Positions 26,417 through 35,118 of a stretch of DNA of 64,000 nucleotides are shown one piece after another. Where the stretch lies: positions 62,001-126,000 of the forward strand of contig CAZWJF010000008.1 in assembly GCA_964634325.1 (NCBI GenBank). Direction: 5' to 3'. Each line of letters opens with the position of its first letter. The stretch's first letter is position 1. Made by a program: the position numbers and the translations under genes. The notes below the pieces were generated by a model. It searched no databases and had not been told where the DNA came from. It was given only the letters and a program-made list of their open reading frames with translations. This stretch comes from JAJXWB01 sp964634325. GTDB taxonomy: Bacteria > Pseudomonadota > Alphaproteobacteria > Rhizobiales > Beijerinckiaceae.

Positions 26417-28132
26417 ATGAAGCCTGCTGCCGAGTGGCCCGCCGTTTCGCTCGCGCAGGCCCATGCGCTGTTGACGTCGCCCGGCGCGCCGTTCGAGGTG
26501 GCCGAGGCGATCGTGGACGGTCGGCCCGTGCGGGTGTGGAAGAACGCGCCGGGTACGCTTCTGGATGTCTTTGCCGCTGGCCGCGGATTCGGCGAGCGCG
26601 TTTTTCTCGTGCACGAGGACGAGCGCGTTTCGTTCGAAGCGTTCGCCCGCGCGTCGATCGCGCTTGCGCATTGGCTGCAGGCGCAGGGCGTGCGTAAGGG
26701 CGACCGGGTCGCCATCGTCATGCGCAATTTGCCGGAATGGCCCGTATCCTTCTTCGCCGCTCTGCTGTGCGGCGCGATCGCCACCCCGCTGAACGGCTGG
26801 TGGTCGGGCGAGGAGCTGCTTTACGGCCTCGAGGATTCCGGCGCGAAGATATTGATCGCAGATGGCGACCGTTTCGCGCGGATCGCTGAACACGTCGTCG
26901 AATGTCCCGCGCTCGAACGTGTCGTGATCGCCCGCGCCGACCCGCCCTCGGGCGGCTTCGCGCTCGATTCGATCATCGGCCAACCGAGCGCCTGGGCCGA
27001 TCTGCCGGATGCGCGGGCGCCCGACGTCGCGCTCATTCCCGACGACGACGCTTCGATCCTCTACACCTCGGGCACGACGGGCAATTCGAAGGGCGCAATC
27101 CAGACCCATCGCAATTCGACCTGCGCGATCATGGCGGCTCAGTTCGCCGCAGCCCGCAACTTCCTTCGGCGCGGCGAGCCGATCCCCGCGCCGGATCCGA
27201 ACGCGCAACGCGCGATGCTGATTTCGATCCCGTTTTTCCACACGACGGGAACGCACGCCATTCTTTGTCCCGCCCTGGCGACAGGCGCGAAGATCGTGAT
27301 GATGCGGCGCTTCGAGCCGGCGCGGGCCATGCAGCTCATCGAGCGCGAGCGCGTGACGGTCGCCGGCGGCGTGCCGACGATCGCCTGGCAGATCATCGAA
27401 CATCCAGATCGACCGAAATACGATCTCTCGTCGCTCGAGGCGATTTCCTATGGCGGCGCGCCGGCTTCGTCCGAGCTCGTCCGCCGGATCGTCGAGGTCT
27501 TTCCGAAATCCGCGCCGGGCATCGGCTGGGGAATGACGGAAACGACTTCCACCTTCACCAGCAACAGCGCCGAGGATTATCGCAACCGGCCGGAGAGCGC
27601 CGGTCCGTGCATCCCGGTCTGCGACATGAAGATCGTCGATGACGCAGGCGAAGAACTTCCGCCTGACGCCGTCGGCGAATTGTGGGTGCGCGGCGCGAAC
27701 GTCGTGCGCGGCTATTGGAACAAGCCGGAGGCGACCGCCAAGGCTTTCGAAGGCGAATGGCTGAAAACCGGCGATCTCGCGAAGATCGACGAGGAAGGGT
27801 TCCTCTACATCGTCGACCGCAAGAAGGACATGTTGATCCGCGGCGGCGAGAATATCTATTGCATCGAGATCGAGGAGATTCTCTATCGCCATCCCGCCGT
27901 GATGGATGCGGGGGTGATCGGCCTGCCGCACAAGACGCTGGGCGAGGAGCCCGCGGCGGTGGTCGCCCTCAAGGCGGGCATGAACGCAACCGAAGAGGAA
28001 TTGCGCGCTTTCGTCGGCGAGCATCTCGCCGCCTTCAAAGTGCCGGTTCGCGTCGCATTTTCCGAGGAGCCGTTGCCGCGCAATGCGCCGGGCAAGATCA
28101 TGAAGCCGCAATTACGCGCCTTCTTCAGCTAG
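26417..28132 (+). CDS. AMP-forming acyl-CoA synthetase (LvaE-like position)
   Basis: 571 residues from ATG 26417 after GAGGACGG. It is an ANL-superfamily enzyme: P-loop LYTSGTTGNSKGAIQTH near residue 215, FFHTTGTH, the A5 motif GIGWGMTETTSTF, GELWVRGANVVRGYW, the hinge GDLAKIDEEGFLYIVDRKKD, RGGENIYCIEIEE and the C-terminal catalytic lysine in PGKIMKPQLR. It activates a carboxylic acid to its CoA thioester with ATP. It closes the four-gene operon, and the acid substrate is unknown. Confidence 0.93.
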   Translation: MKPAAEWPAVSLAQAHALLTSPGAPFEVAEAIVDGRPVRVWKNAPGTLLDVFAAGRGFGERVFLVHEDERVSFEAFARASIALAHWLQAQGVRKGDRVAIVMRNLPEWPVSFFAALLCGAIATPLNGWWSGEELLYGLEDSGAKILIADGDRFARIAEHVVECPALERVVIARADPPSGGFALDSIIGQPSAWADLPDARAPDVALIPDDDASILYTSGTTGNSKGAIQTHRNSTCAIMAAQFAAARNFLRRGEPIPAPDPNAQRAMLISIPFFHTTGTHAILCPALATGAKIVMMRRFEPARAMQLIERERVTVAGGVPTIAWQIIEHPDRPKYDLSSLEAISYGGAPASSELVRRIVEVFPKSAPGIGWGMTETTSTFTSNSAEDYRNRPESAGPCIPVCDMKIVDDAGEELPPDAVGELWVRGANVVRGYWNKPEATAKAFEGEWLKTGDLAKIDEEGFLYIVDRKKDMLIRGGENIYCIEIEEILYRHPAVMDAGVIGLPHKTLGEEPAAVVALKAGMNATEEELRAFVGEHLAAFKVPVRVAFSEEPLPRNAPGKIMKPQLRAFFS

Positions 28133-28183
28133 ACGGCGGCGCGGCGGCCTGCAGCGTTGCAATTGAATTTCTCTGTGCTAGCC

Positions 28184-28222
28184 TTGAGTAATACATCTTC
28201 AGACCAGATAAGTGATGTCTGA
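28184..28222 (+). promoter_or_regulatory. Candidate promoter overlapped by an inverted repeat, upstream of the XRE-Ehr operon
   Basis: TTGAGT (28184-28189), a 17-base spacer and GATAAG (28207-28212) could form a -35/-10 pair. The inverted repeat TCAGAC (28199-28204) / GTCTGA (28217-28222) brackets the putative -10. This is the expected geometry for a repressor, possibly the XRE protein encoded 20 bases downstream. Confidence 0.4.
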
Positions 28223-28242
28223 GACATAGACAGGCTTCGCGG

Positions 28243-28512
28243 ATGATCACAGCCGCCCAATTGCGCGCCGCGCGAGCCCTGGCCGGGCTCGATCAGCGGA
28301 GGCTGGCCGAATTGTGCAGCCTGTCCCTGCCGACGATCCAGCGCATGGAAGCGAGCGATGGCGTGATTCGCGGAAACGTCGATTCGCTCACCAAGCTGGT
28401 TCGCGCGCTGGATGCGGCCGGCGTCGAGATCATCGCGGAGGGCGCCCCGAGCCAAGGGGACGGACGAGGCGTAAGATTGAAGCAACGCATGCAGCCGCCG
28501 GGAGCGGAGTGA
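28243..28512 (+). CDS. XRE-type helix-turn-helix regulator, small
   Basis: 89 residues. One HTH domain covers residues ~4-62: LRAARALAGLDQRRLAELCSLS, then the recognition helix LPTIQRMEAS and NVDSLTKLVRALDAAGVEII. There is no sensor domain beyond a short basic tail. It ends 3 bases before the first Ehr-complex gene, so it is almost certainly co-transcribed with the complex and a candidate autoregulator. The signal it responds to is unknown. Confidence 0.85.
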   Translation: MITAAQLRAARALAGLDQRRLAELCSLSLPTIQRMEASDGVIRGNVDSLTKLVRALDAAGVEIIAEGAPSQGDGRGVRLKQRMQPPGAE

Positions 28513-28515
28513 GCC

Positions 28516-30528
28516 ATGTCGGTCGCGCACACGCTCTTGTGTCTTGCAGCTTTGCTGGGCCTGAGCGTTGTCGCGATTGCGCTCGTCCGGATTCAATCGG
28601 CGAGCCGCATCGTTTATGGCGCTGCATGCGCGATTACGATCGTGCTGGCGGCCGGCGCGCTATGGCGGCTCGTCGCCGCGCCCGGCGAGGTCGAGCGTCT
28701 GGTTCTGCCGCTTGGTTTGCCCTGGATCGGCGCGCGCTTCAGGCTGGACGCGCTGTCGGACTTCTTTCTGCTGGTGGTCGATCTCGGCGCAGCCGTGGCC
28801 TCCGTCTATGCGATCGGCTATGGCGCGCACGAAAAGGCGCCCGGCCGCGTCCTTCCTTTCTTCCCCGCCTTTGTCGCGGGCATGAATGTGGTCATCCTCG
28901 CGGACGATGCGTTCACGTTCCTCGTCGCCTGGGAGTTCATGTCGCTGGCGTCCTGGGCGCTGGTGCTCGCGGACCATAAGGAAGAGGACAACCGCCGCGC
29001 GGCCTTCGTCTACATCCTCATGGCGAGCTTCGGCGCGCTGATGCTTCTGCTCGCCTTCGGTCTGCTCGGCGGGCAGACCGGCGCCTACGACTTTGCCGCC
29101 ATGGCGTCGGGGACGCGCAGCGACTGGATCGTTTCTCTCGTCATGCTGTTGACGCTCGCGGGCGCTGGATCCAAGGCGGGGCTCGCCCCGCTGCATGTCT
29201 GGCTGCCGCTCGCTCACCCGGCGGCGCCGAGCCACGTTTCCGCGTTGATGAGCGGCGCGATGACGAAGGTCGCGGTCTACGCATTCGTACGGATCGTGTT
29301 CGATTTGCTCGGGCCGCCGGCGATCTGGTGGAGCGTGCTGGTCATGGTTCTCGGCGCGATCACCGCGACGCTTGGAGTCCTGTTCGCCGCCGTGGAGCGC
29401 GATCTCAAGCGATTGTTGGCGTATTCGACCATCGAGAACATCGGCGTCATTTTCGTCAGCCTCGGCCTGGCGCTCGCATACAAGGCCAATGGCGCTGACG
29501 CGGCGGCCGCGGTCGCTTTCGTCGCGGCTCTGCTGCATGTCCTCAATCATTCGCTCTTCAAGAGCCTGCTGTTCTTCGGCGCAGGCGCGGTCCTCGGCGC
29601 GACCGGTCTGCGCGATATCGAGCGGCTCGGCGGCCTCATCCACCGCATGCCGAAATCCTCCTTCGCGGTGCTGGGCGCCTGCATGGCCATCTCGGCCTTG
29701 CCGCCGCTCAACGGCTTCGTCTCTGAATGGCTGATGTTCCAGGCCGTGCTCGTCAGTCCGATCCTGCCGCAATGGGTGCTCAAACTGACGACGCCCGCCG
29801 TCGGCGCCGCGCTGGCGCTGGCGGCGGCTCTCTGCGCCGCGGCCTTCGTGCGCATGTACGGCATCGTCTATCTCAGCCGCCCGCGCTCGGTCGAAGCTGC
29901 GCAGGCTCAGGAAACGGACAATTGGTCGCTCGCCGCCATGTTCGTCCTGCTCGCGCTTTGCGTGCTCGTCGGCGTCGCGCCGGGCTTCGTGATCGACGCG
30001 CTCGCTCCGGTCGCCCAGGCCATGGTCGGGGGCCGGATGCCGGAGCAGTCGCATATGGCCTGGCTGACGATCGCGCCGATCGCGGAAGGCCGCAGCTCCT
30101 ATAACGGTCTTCTCGTTTTCGCCTTCATCACGATTTCGACGCTGACGGCGGTGCAGATCATCCACCGCTTTGGATCGAGCGTCGTACGTCGCGGCCCGGC
30201 ATGGGATTGCGGCTTTCCCGACGCGAGTTCGTCGAGCCAATATACCGCGTCGAGCTTTTCGCAGCCCATCCGGCGCGTCTTCGCCAATCTGGCGTTCCGC
30301 ACCCGTGAGACGGTGGATATGCCGCAGCCCGGCGATCGCCGGCCGGCGCGGTTGACCGTCGAACTCGAGGATCGCGCCTGGACGTTGATCTACACGCCGC
30401 TCGTCCGCGCCGTCGATTGGTTGGCGACCGCCGTCAATCGCCTCCAGCTTCTCACAATTCGCGGATATCTCAGCCTGGTGTTCGGCGCGCTCGTTTTTCT
30501 CCTGATCTGGGTGGCGGCATGGCGATGA
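28516..30528 (+). CDS. HyfB/HycC-like antiporter-type membrane subunit of Ehr complex
   Basis: 670 residues with about 14-16 membrane helices. It is a Mrp/NuoL-like proton-translocating subunit of the HyfB type. Conserved antiporter features are FLVAWEFMSLASWALV (Glu in TM5), AGSKAGLAPLHVWLPLAHPA (Lys/His in TM7-8), FAAVERDLKRLLAYSTIENIG and LNHSLFKSLLFFGAGAV. The C-terminal soluble part WDCGFPDASSSSQYTASSFS is typical of HyfB. It is the first structural gene, and its stop overlaps the next start. The complex is predicted to move ions in the inner membrane. Confidence 0.92.
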   Translation: MSVAHTLLCLAALLGLSVVAIALVRIQSASRIVYGAACAITIVLAAGALWRLVAAPGEVERLVLPLGLPWIGARFRLDALSDFFLLVVDLGAAVASVYAIGYGAHEKAPGRVLPFFPAFVAGMNVVILADDAFTFLVAWEFMSLASWALVLADHKEEDNRRAAFVYILMASFGALMLLLAFGLLGGQTGAYDFAAMASGTRSDWIVSLVMLLTLAGAGSKAGLAPLHVWLPLAHPAAPSHVSALMSGAMTKVAVYAFVRIVFDLLGPPAIWWSVLVMVLGAITATLGVLFAAVERDLKRLLAYSTIENIGVIFVSLGLALAYKANGADAAAAVAFVAALLHVLNHSLFKSLLFFGAGAVLGATGLRDIERLGGLIHRMPKSSFAVLGACMAISALPPLNGFVSEWLMFQAVLVSPILPQWVLKLTTPAVGAALALAAALCAAAFVRMYGIVYLSRPRSVEAAQAQETDNWSLAAMFVLLALCVLVGVAPGFVIDALAPVAQAMVGGRMPEQSHMAWLTIAPIAEGRSSYNGLLVFAFITISTLTAVQIIHRFGSSVVRRGPAWDCGFPDASSSSQYTASSFSQPIRRVFANLAFRTRETVDMPQPGDRRPARLTVELEDRAWTLIYTPLVRAVDWLATAVNRLQLLTIRGYLSLVFGALVFLLIWVAAWR

Positions 30529-31472
30529 TCTTCGCACTCGCCACGCAGGGCGCGCAGATGTTCCTCGTGCTCGCTCTCGCTCCGCTGCTGGTCGGCGTGA
30601 CGCGCAAGGTCCGGGCGCGGCTGCTGAGGCGAATCGGCCCGCCGGTGCTGCAGCCCTATCGCGATCTCGCGAAGTTGATGCGCAAGGAGGCGATCGTCGC
30701 CGACAGCGCGTCCTGGCTGTTTCGCAGCGCGCCCTACATGATCTTCGTGGCGACGTGGGTCGCCGCCGCGCTGGTCCCCACCTTCGCGACCGGCCTCATC
30801 TTCTCGTGGACCGCCGACCTTATCGCGATTACCGCGCTGCTCGGCAGCGCGCGCTTTTTTCTGGCGCTCGTGGGCATGGACGTCGGAACGAGCTTCGGCG
30901 GTATTGGCGCGAGCCGCGAGGCGATGTTCGCCACTTTGGCCGAGCCGGCGATGATCATGATCGTATTCACTGTCGCGCTGGTCGCCGGTTCTACGCAGCT
31001 CTCCAGCGTCGTCGCCTACATGCTGTCGCATGTCGAATTGCGTGTTTCGCTCGGCCTCGCCTTGTTCGGCCTGATGATCGTGGCTATCGCGGAGAACGCG
31101 CGCATTCCCGTCGACAATCCGTCGACCCATCTCGAATTGACCATGGTCCATGAAGCCATGATCCTCGAATATTCAGGCCGGCATCTCGCCGTCATCGAAA
31201 TGGCGGCCGCGCTGAAACTTCTCCTCTACGTATCGATGATCGCATGCATCTTCGCGCCTTGGGGCCTGGCGCCCGCGGGCGCGGGCGCAGAGGCGATGGC
31301 GATCGGTCTGGCGGCCTATGTCGTCAAGCTTTTGTTTGGCGCTGTCGCTCTCTCGATCTTCGAGACCGCCATCGCGAAAATGCGCGTGTTTCGCGTGCCT
31401 GAATTCGTCGGCGCCGCATTGATGCTCGGGTTTCTCGGCGTCCTCCTGCTGTTCGTGTCGCGGGGCATGTGA
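30519..31472 (+). CDS. HyfC/HycD-like (NuoH-like) membrane subunit of Ehr complex
   Basis: 317 residues from ATG 30519, which overlaps the HyfB-like stop by 10 bases. It is homologous to NuoH, the subunit that links the hydrophilic arm to the pump in complex I. The NuoH-type loop is seen as PYRDLAKLMRKEAI near residue 45 and IAENARIPVDNPSTHLELTMVHEAM near residue 190. In the latter, the acidic residues thought to take part in coupling are kept. About eight membrane helices. Retention of this motif suggests the complex still couples redox chemistry to ion movement. Confidence 0.92.
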   Translation: MAMIFALATQGAQMFLVLALAPLLVGVTRKVRARLLRRIGPPVLQPYRDLAKLMRKEAIVADSASWLFRSAPYMIFVATWVAAALVPTFATGLIFSWTADLIAITALLGSARFFLALVGMDVGTSFGGIGASREAMFATLAEPAMIMIVFTVALVAGSTQLSSVVAYMLSHVELRVSLGLALFGLMIVAIAENARIPVDNPSTHLELTMVHEAMILEYSGRHLAVIEMAAALKLLLYVSMIACIFAPWGLAPAGAGAEAMAIGLAAYVVKLLFGAVALSIFETAIAKMRVFRVPEFVGAALMLGFLGVLLLFVSRGM

Positions 31473-32140
31473 TGGGCCAACTCGACTTCGACATCGCGCA
31501 CCTTCTGGCCGGCGGACTCGTGCTGATGAGCCTGCTGATGCTCTACCAGGACAGGATGTTCGCGCTGATCCGTATCTTCATGGCGCACGCGATCGTCCTG
31601 TCCGCCTCGGTGACGTGGCAAGCCTATACGCAGCACGCGCCGCATCTGTACGTGACGGCGGCCATCGCGATCCTGTTCAAGGCGATCATTATTCCGCTCG
31701 CCCTGCAACGGATTGTCGTCAGGCTCGGCGTTCACCGCGAAATCGAGGTCGTGGGCGGGGTCGGCGTCACGATGCTCATCGCCATCGCTCTCGTCGCCCT
31801 GGCTTTGGCGGTGATGCTGCCGGCGACCGCGACCGCGACCGCCGATCCGCTTGCGCGCGAAGATCTTGCTTTCGCTTTGTCGGTCGTCCTGCTCGGCCTC
31901 CTGATGATGGTGACGCGTCGCAACGCGGTGACGCAGGTCATCGGCTTCATGTCGCTTGAAAACGGGCTCATTCTCGCAGCGGCCGGCGCCAAAGGCATGC
32001 CGCTCGTCGTCGAGATCAGCGTCGCTTTCTCGGTGCTCGTCGCCTTCATCGTCATCGGCGTATTTCTGTTCCGCATTCGGGAACGCTTCGACTCCGTCGA
32101 TGTCGGCGTTCTCGAGCACGGCCGTGGGGAGCGCGCATGA
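31472..32140 (+). CDS. HyfE-like (NuoK-related) membrane subunit of Ehr complex
   Basis: 222 residues from ATG 31472, sharing one base with the previous stop (a GTG at 31469 is also possible). It has about six or seven hydrophobic helices. The segment VTRRNAVTQVIGFMSLENGLILAA carries the conserved Glu of NuoK/MrpC-type proteins, within the longer HyfE architecture. It ends with a short cytoplasmic tail FRIRERFDSVDVG. The next gene starts within its stop (ATGA). Confidence 0.9.
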   Translation: MGQLDFDIAHLLAGGLVLMSLLMLYQDRMFALIRIFMAHAIVLSASVTWQAYTQHAPHLYVTAAIAILFKAIIIPLALQRIVVRLGVHREIEVVGGVGVTMLIAIALVALALAVMLPATATATADPLAREDLAFALSVVLLGLLMMVTRRNAVTQVIGFMSLENGLILAAAGAKGMPLVVEISVAFSVLVAFIVIGVFLFRIRERFDSVDVGVLEHGRGERA

Positions 32141-33585
32141 CGCTGAATCCTTCGCAGGCTGTCGCGCTGGTCCTCGCAATCCCCGGCGCCGCCGCCGTCG
32201 TGCTGGCGCTGCTGCCCGGGTATGTCTGGCCGTCGCGCCTCAACGTGCTCGCCTGCGCGCTCACATTCGCCTGCGCGGCCTCTCTGCTCTTCGGCGCGGG
32301 CCACGTTGCGAATTACCTGTTCGTCGACGAGCTGAATGTGGTCTTTATCGTCTTGACCACCTTCGTCGGGCTCACCACCAGCGCTTACAGCGCGAGCTAC
32401 ATCAGGCACGAAATCGAATCCGGCAAGCTCAAGCCGAATTACGTGCGGTTTTATCACGCGATGTACCAGGCGCTGATGTTCGCCATGAATCTGGCGTTGC
32501 TCGCCGACAACATCGGATTGATGTGGGTGGCGGTCGAGCTGGCCACCCTGACGACGGTGCTGATGGTCGGCATTTATCGGACGAGCGCGGCTCTGGAGGC
32601 GGCCTGGAAATATTTCATCCTCGGGAGCGTCGGCATTGCGCTCGCGTTGTTCGGCACCATTCTCGTGTATCTATCGGCGCAACCCGTCGTCGGCGAGGGC
32701 GTCGACGGCATGGTGTGGACCATTCTCATAAAGCGCGCGCACGAGTTCAGCCCCGGCTTGCTCAACGTCGCATTTGTTTTTCTGATCCTCGGCTACGGCA
32801 CGAAGGTCGGCCTTGCCCCCATGCATGCGTGGTTGCCGGACGCGCATGCCGAAGGCCCGACGCCGATTTCGGCTGTCCTCTCGGGCCTTCTGCTCAATGT
32901 CGCCCTTTACGCGGTCCTGCGGTTCAAGATGCTGCTCGCAGCCAATGCGCAGGCGATAAATCCCGGCCCGCTTCTGGCGGCGCTCGGACTTCTGTCGCTG
33001 CTCTTCGCAGCTTTCATGCTCTATCGGCGTGACGACATCAAACGACTGTTCGCCTATTCCTCCATCGAACACATGGGCGTTATCGCGTTCGCGTTCGGAA
33101 TGGGCGGGCCGCTCGCCAATTTCGCCGGTCTCTTGCACATGGCGATGCACAGCCTCACCAAGTCGGCGATCTTCTTCGCGGTCGGCCATGTCGTCCAGGC
33201 GCGCGGCACGCAACGGATTTCCGAGATCCGCGGGTTGACGGCCTCGCATCCGGCGCTCGGCTGGGGGCTTGTCGTCGGCGTAGCCGCGATCGCCGGTCTG
33301 CCGCCGCTCGGCGTGTTCATGAGCGAGTTCCTGATCGTCAGCTCGACCTTTGCGCGCGAGCCGCTGCTCGCCATTCCGCTGGTGTTCGGCCTTCTCGTGG
33401 CGTTCGGCGCGCTGACGTTGCGCATGACGAGCCTCGCGTTCGGCGAACCGGCAGGCGAACAACGCCCGGTGCAGGCGTCGATTGCGCCGCTCTTCGCGCA
33501 CCTCGCGCTGGTGCTGACGGCCGGCGTTTATCTCCCGCAACCCTTGGTCGGATGGTTCCAGGCGGTTGCGCACATGCTCGGCTAG
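32137..33585 (+). CDS. HyfF-like antiporter-type membrane subunit of Ehr complex
   Basis: 482 residues with about 14 helices, a second Mrp/NuoN-like subunit. The antiporter Glu is in NIGLMWVAVELATLTTVLMV, the Lys/His region is GYGTKVGLAPMHAWLPDAHAE and the third conserved region is LYRRDDIKRLFAYSSIEHMG. With the HyfB-like subunit this gives two antiporter-like pumps; the third one of Hyf (HyfD) is absent. Start overlaps the preceding stop by 4 bases. Confidence 0.92.
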   Translation: MTLNPSQAVALVLAIPGAAAVVLALLPGYVWPSRLNVLACALTFACAASLLFGAGHVANYLFVDELNVVFIVLTTFVGLTTSAYSASYIRHEIESGKLKPNYVRFYHAMYQALMFAMNLALLADNIGLMWVAVELATLTTVLMVGIYRTSAALEAAWKYFILGSVGIALALFGTILVYLSAQPVVGEGVDGMVWTILIKRAHEFSPGLLNVAFVFLILGYGTKVGLAPMHAWLPDAHAEGPTPISAVLSGLLLNVALYAVLRFKMLLAANAQAINPGPLLAALGLLSLLFAAFMLYRRDDIKRLFAYSSIEHMGVIAFAFGMGGPLANFAGLLHMAMHSLTKSAIFFAVGHVVQARGTQRISEIRGLTASHPALGWGLVVGVAAIAGLPPLGVFMSEFLIVSSTFAREPLLAIPLVFGLLVAFGALTLRMTSLAFGEPAGEQRPVQASIAPLFAHLALVLTAGVYLPQPLVGWFQAVAHMLG

Positions 33586-33595
33586 GGAGGTCGCC

Positions 33596-35110
33596 ATGTC
33601 CAACCTGCGCGCGGCGATCGAGAAGGGCGAGCGTCTGAACGTTCAAGGCCCGTGGCCGCGTGTCGCCGTCGACGCCGGAATCTGGAGCCGCGCGGCGCGC
33701 GAGATCAGCAAGGGCGAAGGCGATCTCCTGTCGCTCTGGAGCGACGGCGAACTCATTCACATGGCCTTGCGCGCGAACGACGACCCGACGCCGGTCGTGC
33801 TGTCGCTGGCGACCTACGACGGAGCGTTCCCCTCGGTCGCCCGCTTTCATGCGCCAGCGCAGCGGCTCGAACGGACGATTTTTGATCTCTACGGCTTTGC
33901 TGCGGACGGGACGCCGGACGATCGACCCTGGCTCGATCATGGCGTCTGGGGCGTCAGCCATCCAGCGGGCGCCGCCGATACTAAGGCGATCGCGCCGGCC
34001 GCGTATGTGTTCTTGCAGGCTGAAGGCGCCCCGCTGCACCAGATTCCCGTCGGCCCCGTGCATGCCGGCATCATCGAGCCCGGGCATTTTCGTTTCTCGG
34101 CCAATGGCGAAACCGTCGTGCGGCTCGAGGAGCGTCTCGGCTATGTGCACAAGGGGACCGAAACCCTCATGCGCGGCGCACGCGTGGCGCATGCGGGGCG
34201 TCTTGCGGGCCGCGTGTCTGGCGACAGCACGGTCGCCTACGCCTGGGCATTCGCAAGCGCGGTCGAATCCGCGCTCGGCGTCGTCGCGCCAGCCCGCGCG
34301 CTGGGGCTACGCGCGACGATGGCGGAACTCGAGCGCATCGCCAATCACCTTGGCGATATCGGCGCCATTTGCAACGACGCCGCCTTCGCTCTTATGCAGG
34401 CGCATTGCGCCGCGCTGCGCGAACGGACGTTGCGAGCGTCGCATCGCGCCTTCGGCCATCGCCTGATGATGGATCGCGTCGTTCCCGGCGGCGTAGCAGC
34501 CGACCTCTCGACGGAACGCGCGCACGAAATCACGGCATGCCTCGACATGATCGACGCGGAACTGCCGCGTCTCATGGCCGTCTACGATGCGACGGCGTCG
34601 TTGCAGGACCGGACAGTTTCGACCGGAAAGGTCTCGGCCGATCTGGTTAATCGATTCGCGGCCGGGGGATTTGTCGGACGCGGCTCCAGCCGCGCGTTCG
34701 ACGCGCGTCGCGCGTTTGCCTATGCGCCGTACGGCCAATTGTCCTTCGATACGGTCGTATTCGACGCTGGCGACGTCGACGCGCGCCTGCGCGTGCGCGC
34801 GGGAGAGATCGCACAGTCGATCTCGATCCTGCGCCAGTTGCTCGCAAACCTTCCGGACGGGCCTCTGCTGATCGACTTGCCGACGCCATCCCAACCGCGC
34901 GAAGGCGTCGCAATGACGGAAAGCTTCCGCGGCGATGTGCTCGTTTGGGTGCGGCTGGACGATCGGGGGGATGTCGCGCGTTGTCATTTGCGCGATCCCT
35001 CCTGGTTCCAGTGGCCTTTGCTGGAAGCGGCGATCGAAGGAAATATCGTCGCTGATTTTCCGCTCTGCAACAAATCCTTCAACTGCTCCTATTCCGGCCA
35101 CGACCTCTAG
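33596..35110 (+). CDS. HyfG/HycE-like large subunit of Ehr complex, NiFe ligands replaced
   Basis: 504 residues from ATG 33596, which follows GGGAGG. Residues ~1-125 resemble the NuoC-like 30-kDa domain (APAQRLERTIFDLYGF). Residues ~150-504 resemble the NuoD/hydrogenase large subunit (HAGIIEPGHFRF, ERLGYVHKGTE, ELERIANHLGDIGAI). The N-terminal NiFe motif RxCGxC reads RVSGDS here, with Ser208 and Ser211 in place of cysteines. The C-terminal DPCxxC reads FNCSYS, with Cys497 kept and Ser500 replacing the last cysteine. The protein ends four residues later, with no maturation peptide. It cannot bind the usual NiFe(CN)2CO site, so a hydrogenase call would be wrong. Confidence 0.93.
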   Translation: MSNLRAAIEKGERLNVQGPWPRVAVDAGIWSRAAREISKGEGDLLSLWSDGELIHMALRANDDPTPVVLSLATYDGAFPSVARFHAPAQRLERTIFDLYGFAADGTPDDRPWLDHGVWGVSHPAGAADTKAIAPAAYVFLQAEGAPLHQIPVGPVHAGIIEPGHFRFSANGETVVRLEERLGYVHKGTETLMRGARVAHAGRLAGRVSGDSTVAYAWAFASAVESALGVVAPARALGLRATMAELERIANHLGDIGAICNDAAFALMQAHCAALRERTLRASHRAFGHRLMMDRVVPGGVAADLSTERAHEITACLDMIDAELPRLMAVYDATASLQDRTVSTGKVSADLVNRFAAGGFVGRGSSRAFDARRAFAYAPYGQLSFDTVVFDAGDVDARLRVRAGEIAQSISILRQLLANLPDGPLLIDLPTPSQPREGVAMTESFRGDVLVWVRLDDRGDVARCHLRDPSWFQWPLLEAAIEGNIVADFPLCNKSFNCSYSGHDL

Positions 35111-35118
35111 GATCGCGC

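Noticed and set aside
28516..33585. Part of respiratory complex I (nuo operon)
   Set aside because: Subunits follow the HyfB/HyfC/HyfE/HyfF pattern and order, and NuoE-G, NuoI and NuoJ are absent.
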